Source: Nymphaea colorata
Lineage: Eukaryota; Streptophyta; Magnoliopsida; Nymphaeales; Nymphaeaceae
Assembly: GCF_008831285.2 (NCBI RefSeq)
Contig: NW_022204507.1
Coordinates: 5,352,174 to 5,416,173 of the forward strand
Reading direction: 5' to 3'
Length of the DNA stretch: 64,000 nucleotides
Position 1 is the first letter of the stretch. The number at the start of each line of letters is the position of its first letter. This document shows positions 63,702 through 64,000 of this stretch, piece by piece. Made by a program: the position numbers and the translations under genes. A model generated the notes under the pieces. The model did not search any database. It was given only the letters and a program-made list of their open reading frames with translations, and had not been told where the DNA came from.

Positions 63702-64000
63702 ATGGCATCTGAGGATCAAACATCAAAAGCCTTTAAGGAGATAAATCCAGAACTCACTGAGGCCGAATGTCCAGAGTTCATCCAAATGAGAAAGCAAGAT
63801 CAACTGTCACCTCAGATTAATGATCCGATTGAGGAAATTAACATTGGCACAGAAGAGAGTCCAAAGATTTTGTAAATTGGAACAAGTCTCTCAGCAGAAG
63901 AAAGAAAAGAGTTGATAGACTTCCTCAAAAAGCATCAAGAAGCCTTTGCGTGGACTTATGAGGACATGCCAGGACTTGATACAAAATTAGTCGAGCATCG
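63702..64000 (+). pseudogene. pol, N-terminal linker before reverse transcriptase (partial)
   Basis: From ATG 63,702 the frame reads MASEDQTSKAFKEINPEL and later IEEINIGTEESPKIL, then a TAA at 63,873, then IGTSLSAEERKELIDFLKKH, EAFAWTYEDMPGLD and LVEH to the window end. The 'AW-YEDMPGLD' tract is the conserved lead-in to the reverse transcriptase of plant Ty3/gypsy elements. The catalytic YVDD region lies beyond the window. The stop means no intact pol from this copy unless read through. Confidence 0.88.

Larger units (their letters stand above)
58299..64000 (+). mobile_element. Tat/Ogre-like Ty3/gypsy LTR retrotransposon, 5' part
   Basis: Order seen: probable LTR, PBS-like site, leader, an extra ORF before gag (plant mobile domain), gag-protease in one frame, an intron-like gap, and the start of pol ahead of reverse transcriptase. 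An extra ORF upstream of gag, and a non-coding gap between protease and RT, are known marks of the Ogre/Tat lineage of plant Ty3/gypsy elements. The left end abuts satellite in mid-monomer, so it probably inserted into the array. RT, RNase H, integrase and the 3' LTR are outside the window, so the lineage call rests on organisation and on gag/protease motifs. Confidence 0.88.

Noticed and set aside
1-64000. tRNA, rRNA or telomeric repeat sequences
   Set aside because: None was recognised by eye; a tRNAscan/Infernal run would be needed to exclude small RNA genes.

Overview
The window is nuclear DNA from a flowering plant. The grounds are a CDR1/nepenthesin-type aspartic protease relic, an L1-type LINE with plant-style DUF4283, endonuclease, RT and RNase H parts, a Tat/Ogre-like Ty3/gypsy retrotransposon carrying a plant mobile domain (PMD) ORF, and a very AT-rich satellite. 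The species cannot be told from the sequence. I see no intact host gene; almost everything is repeat or decayed coding sequence.

Layout. 1-2,050: a 1,170-bp tandem duplication whose second copy has an internal replacement deletion; an older, diverged copy of the same unit lies at 14.1-15.9 kb. 2.6-2.75 kb: a 51-bp, three-copy tandem repeat. 3.3-5.3 kb (minus strand): a frameshifted aspartic protease pseudogene, both catalytic-Asp motifs still readable and a TATA-like box upstream. 5.6-10.76 kb (plus strand): a near full-length but dead LINE ending in an A-rich tail. 10.8-19.75 kb: geneless AT-rich DNA with microsatellites, a compound minisatellite and local duplications.

19.75-58.30 kb is the main feature: about 38.5 kb of uninterrupted satellite with no recognisable gene. 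A basic unit averaging about 108 bp is organised into a higher-order repeat (HOR) of about 2.9 kb. In one unit I counted 27 monomers by hand, 23 in one orientation and a block of four inverted. The flipped block creates a 90-bp inverted repeat with one mismatch around a roughly 250-bp spacer, present in most HOR units. A 91-bp inverted sub-unit varies from one to three copies. Larger events are visible: a 5.385-kb tandem duplication of two variant HORs and a displaced 1.56-kb segment.

At 58,299 the satellite stops mid-monomer at a probable 5' LTR (58,299-58,816), followed by a PBS-like site, a leader, an intact 403-codon PMD ORF, and a gag-protease frame open except for three stop codons. An intron-like spacer and the start of pol follow, cut by the window end. 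Each of the three coding blocks is preceded by a pyrimidine-rich tract ending in AG, suggesting expression by splicing. The element appears to have inserted into the satellite; its 3' end and the other satellite flank lie outside the window.
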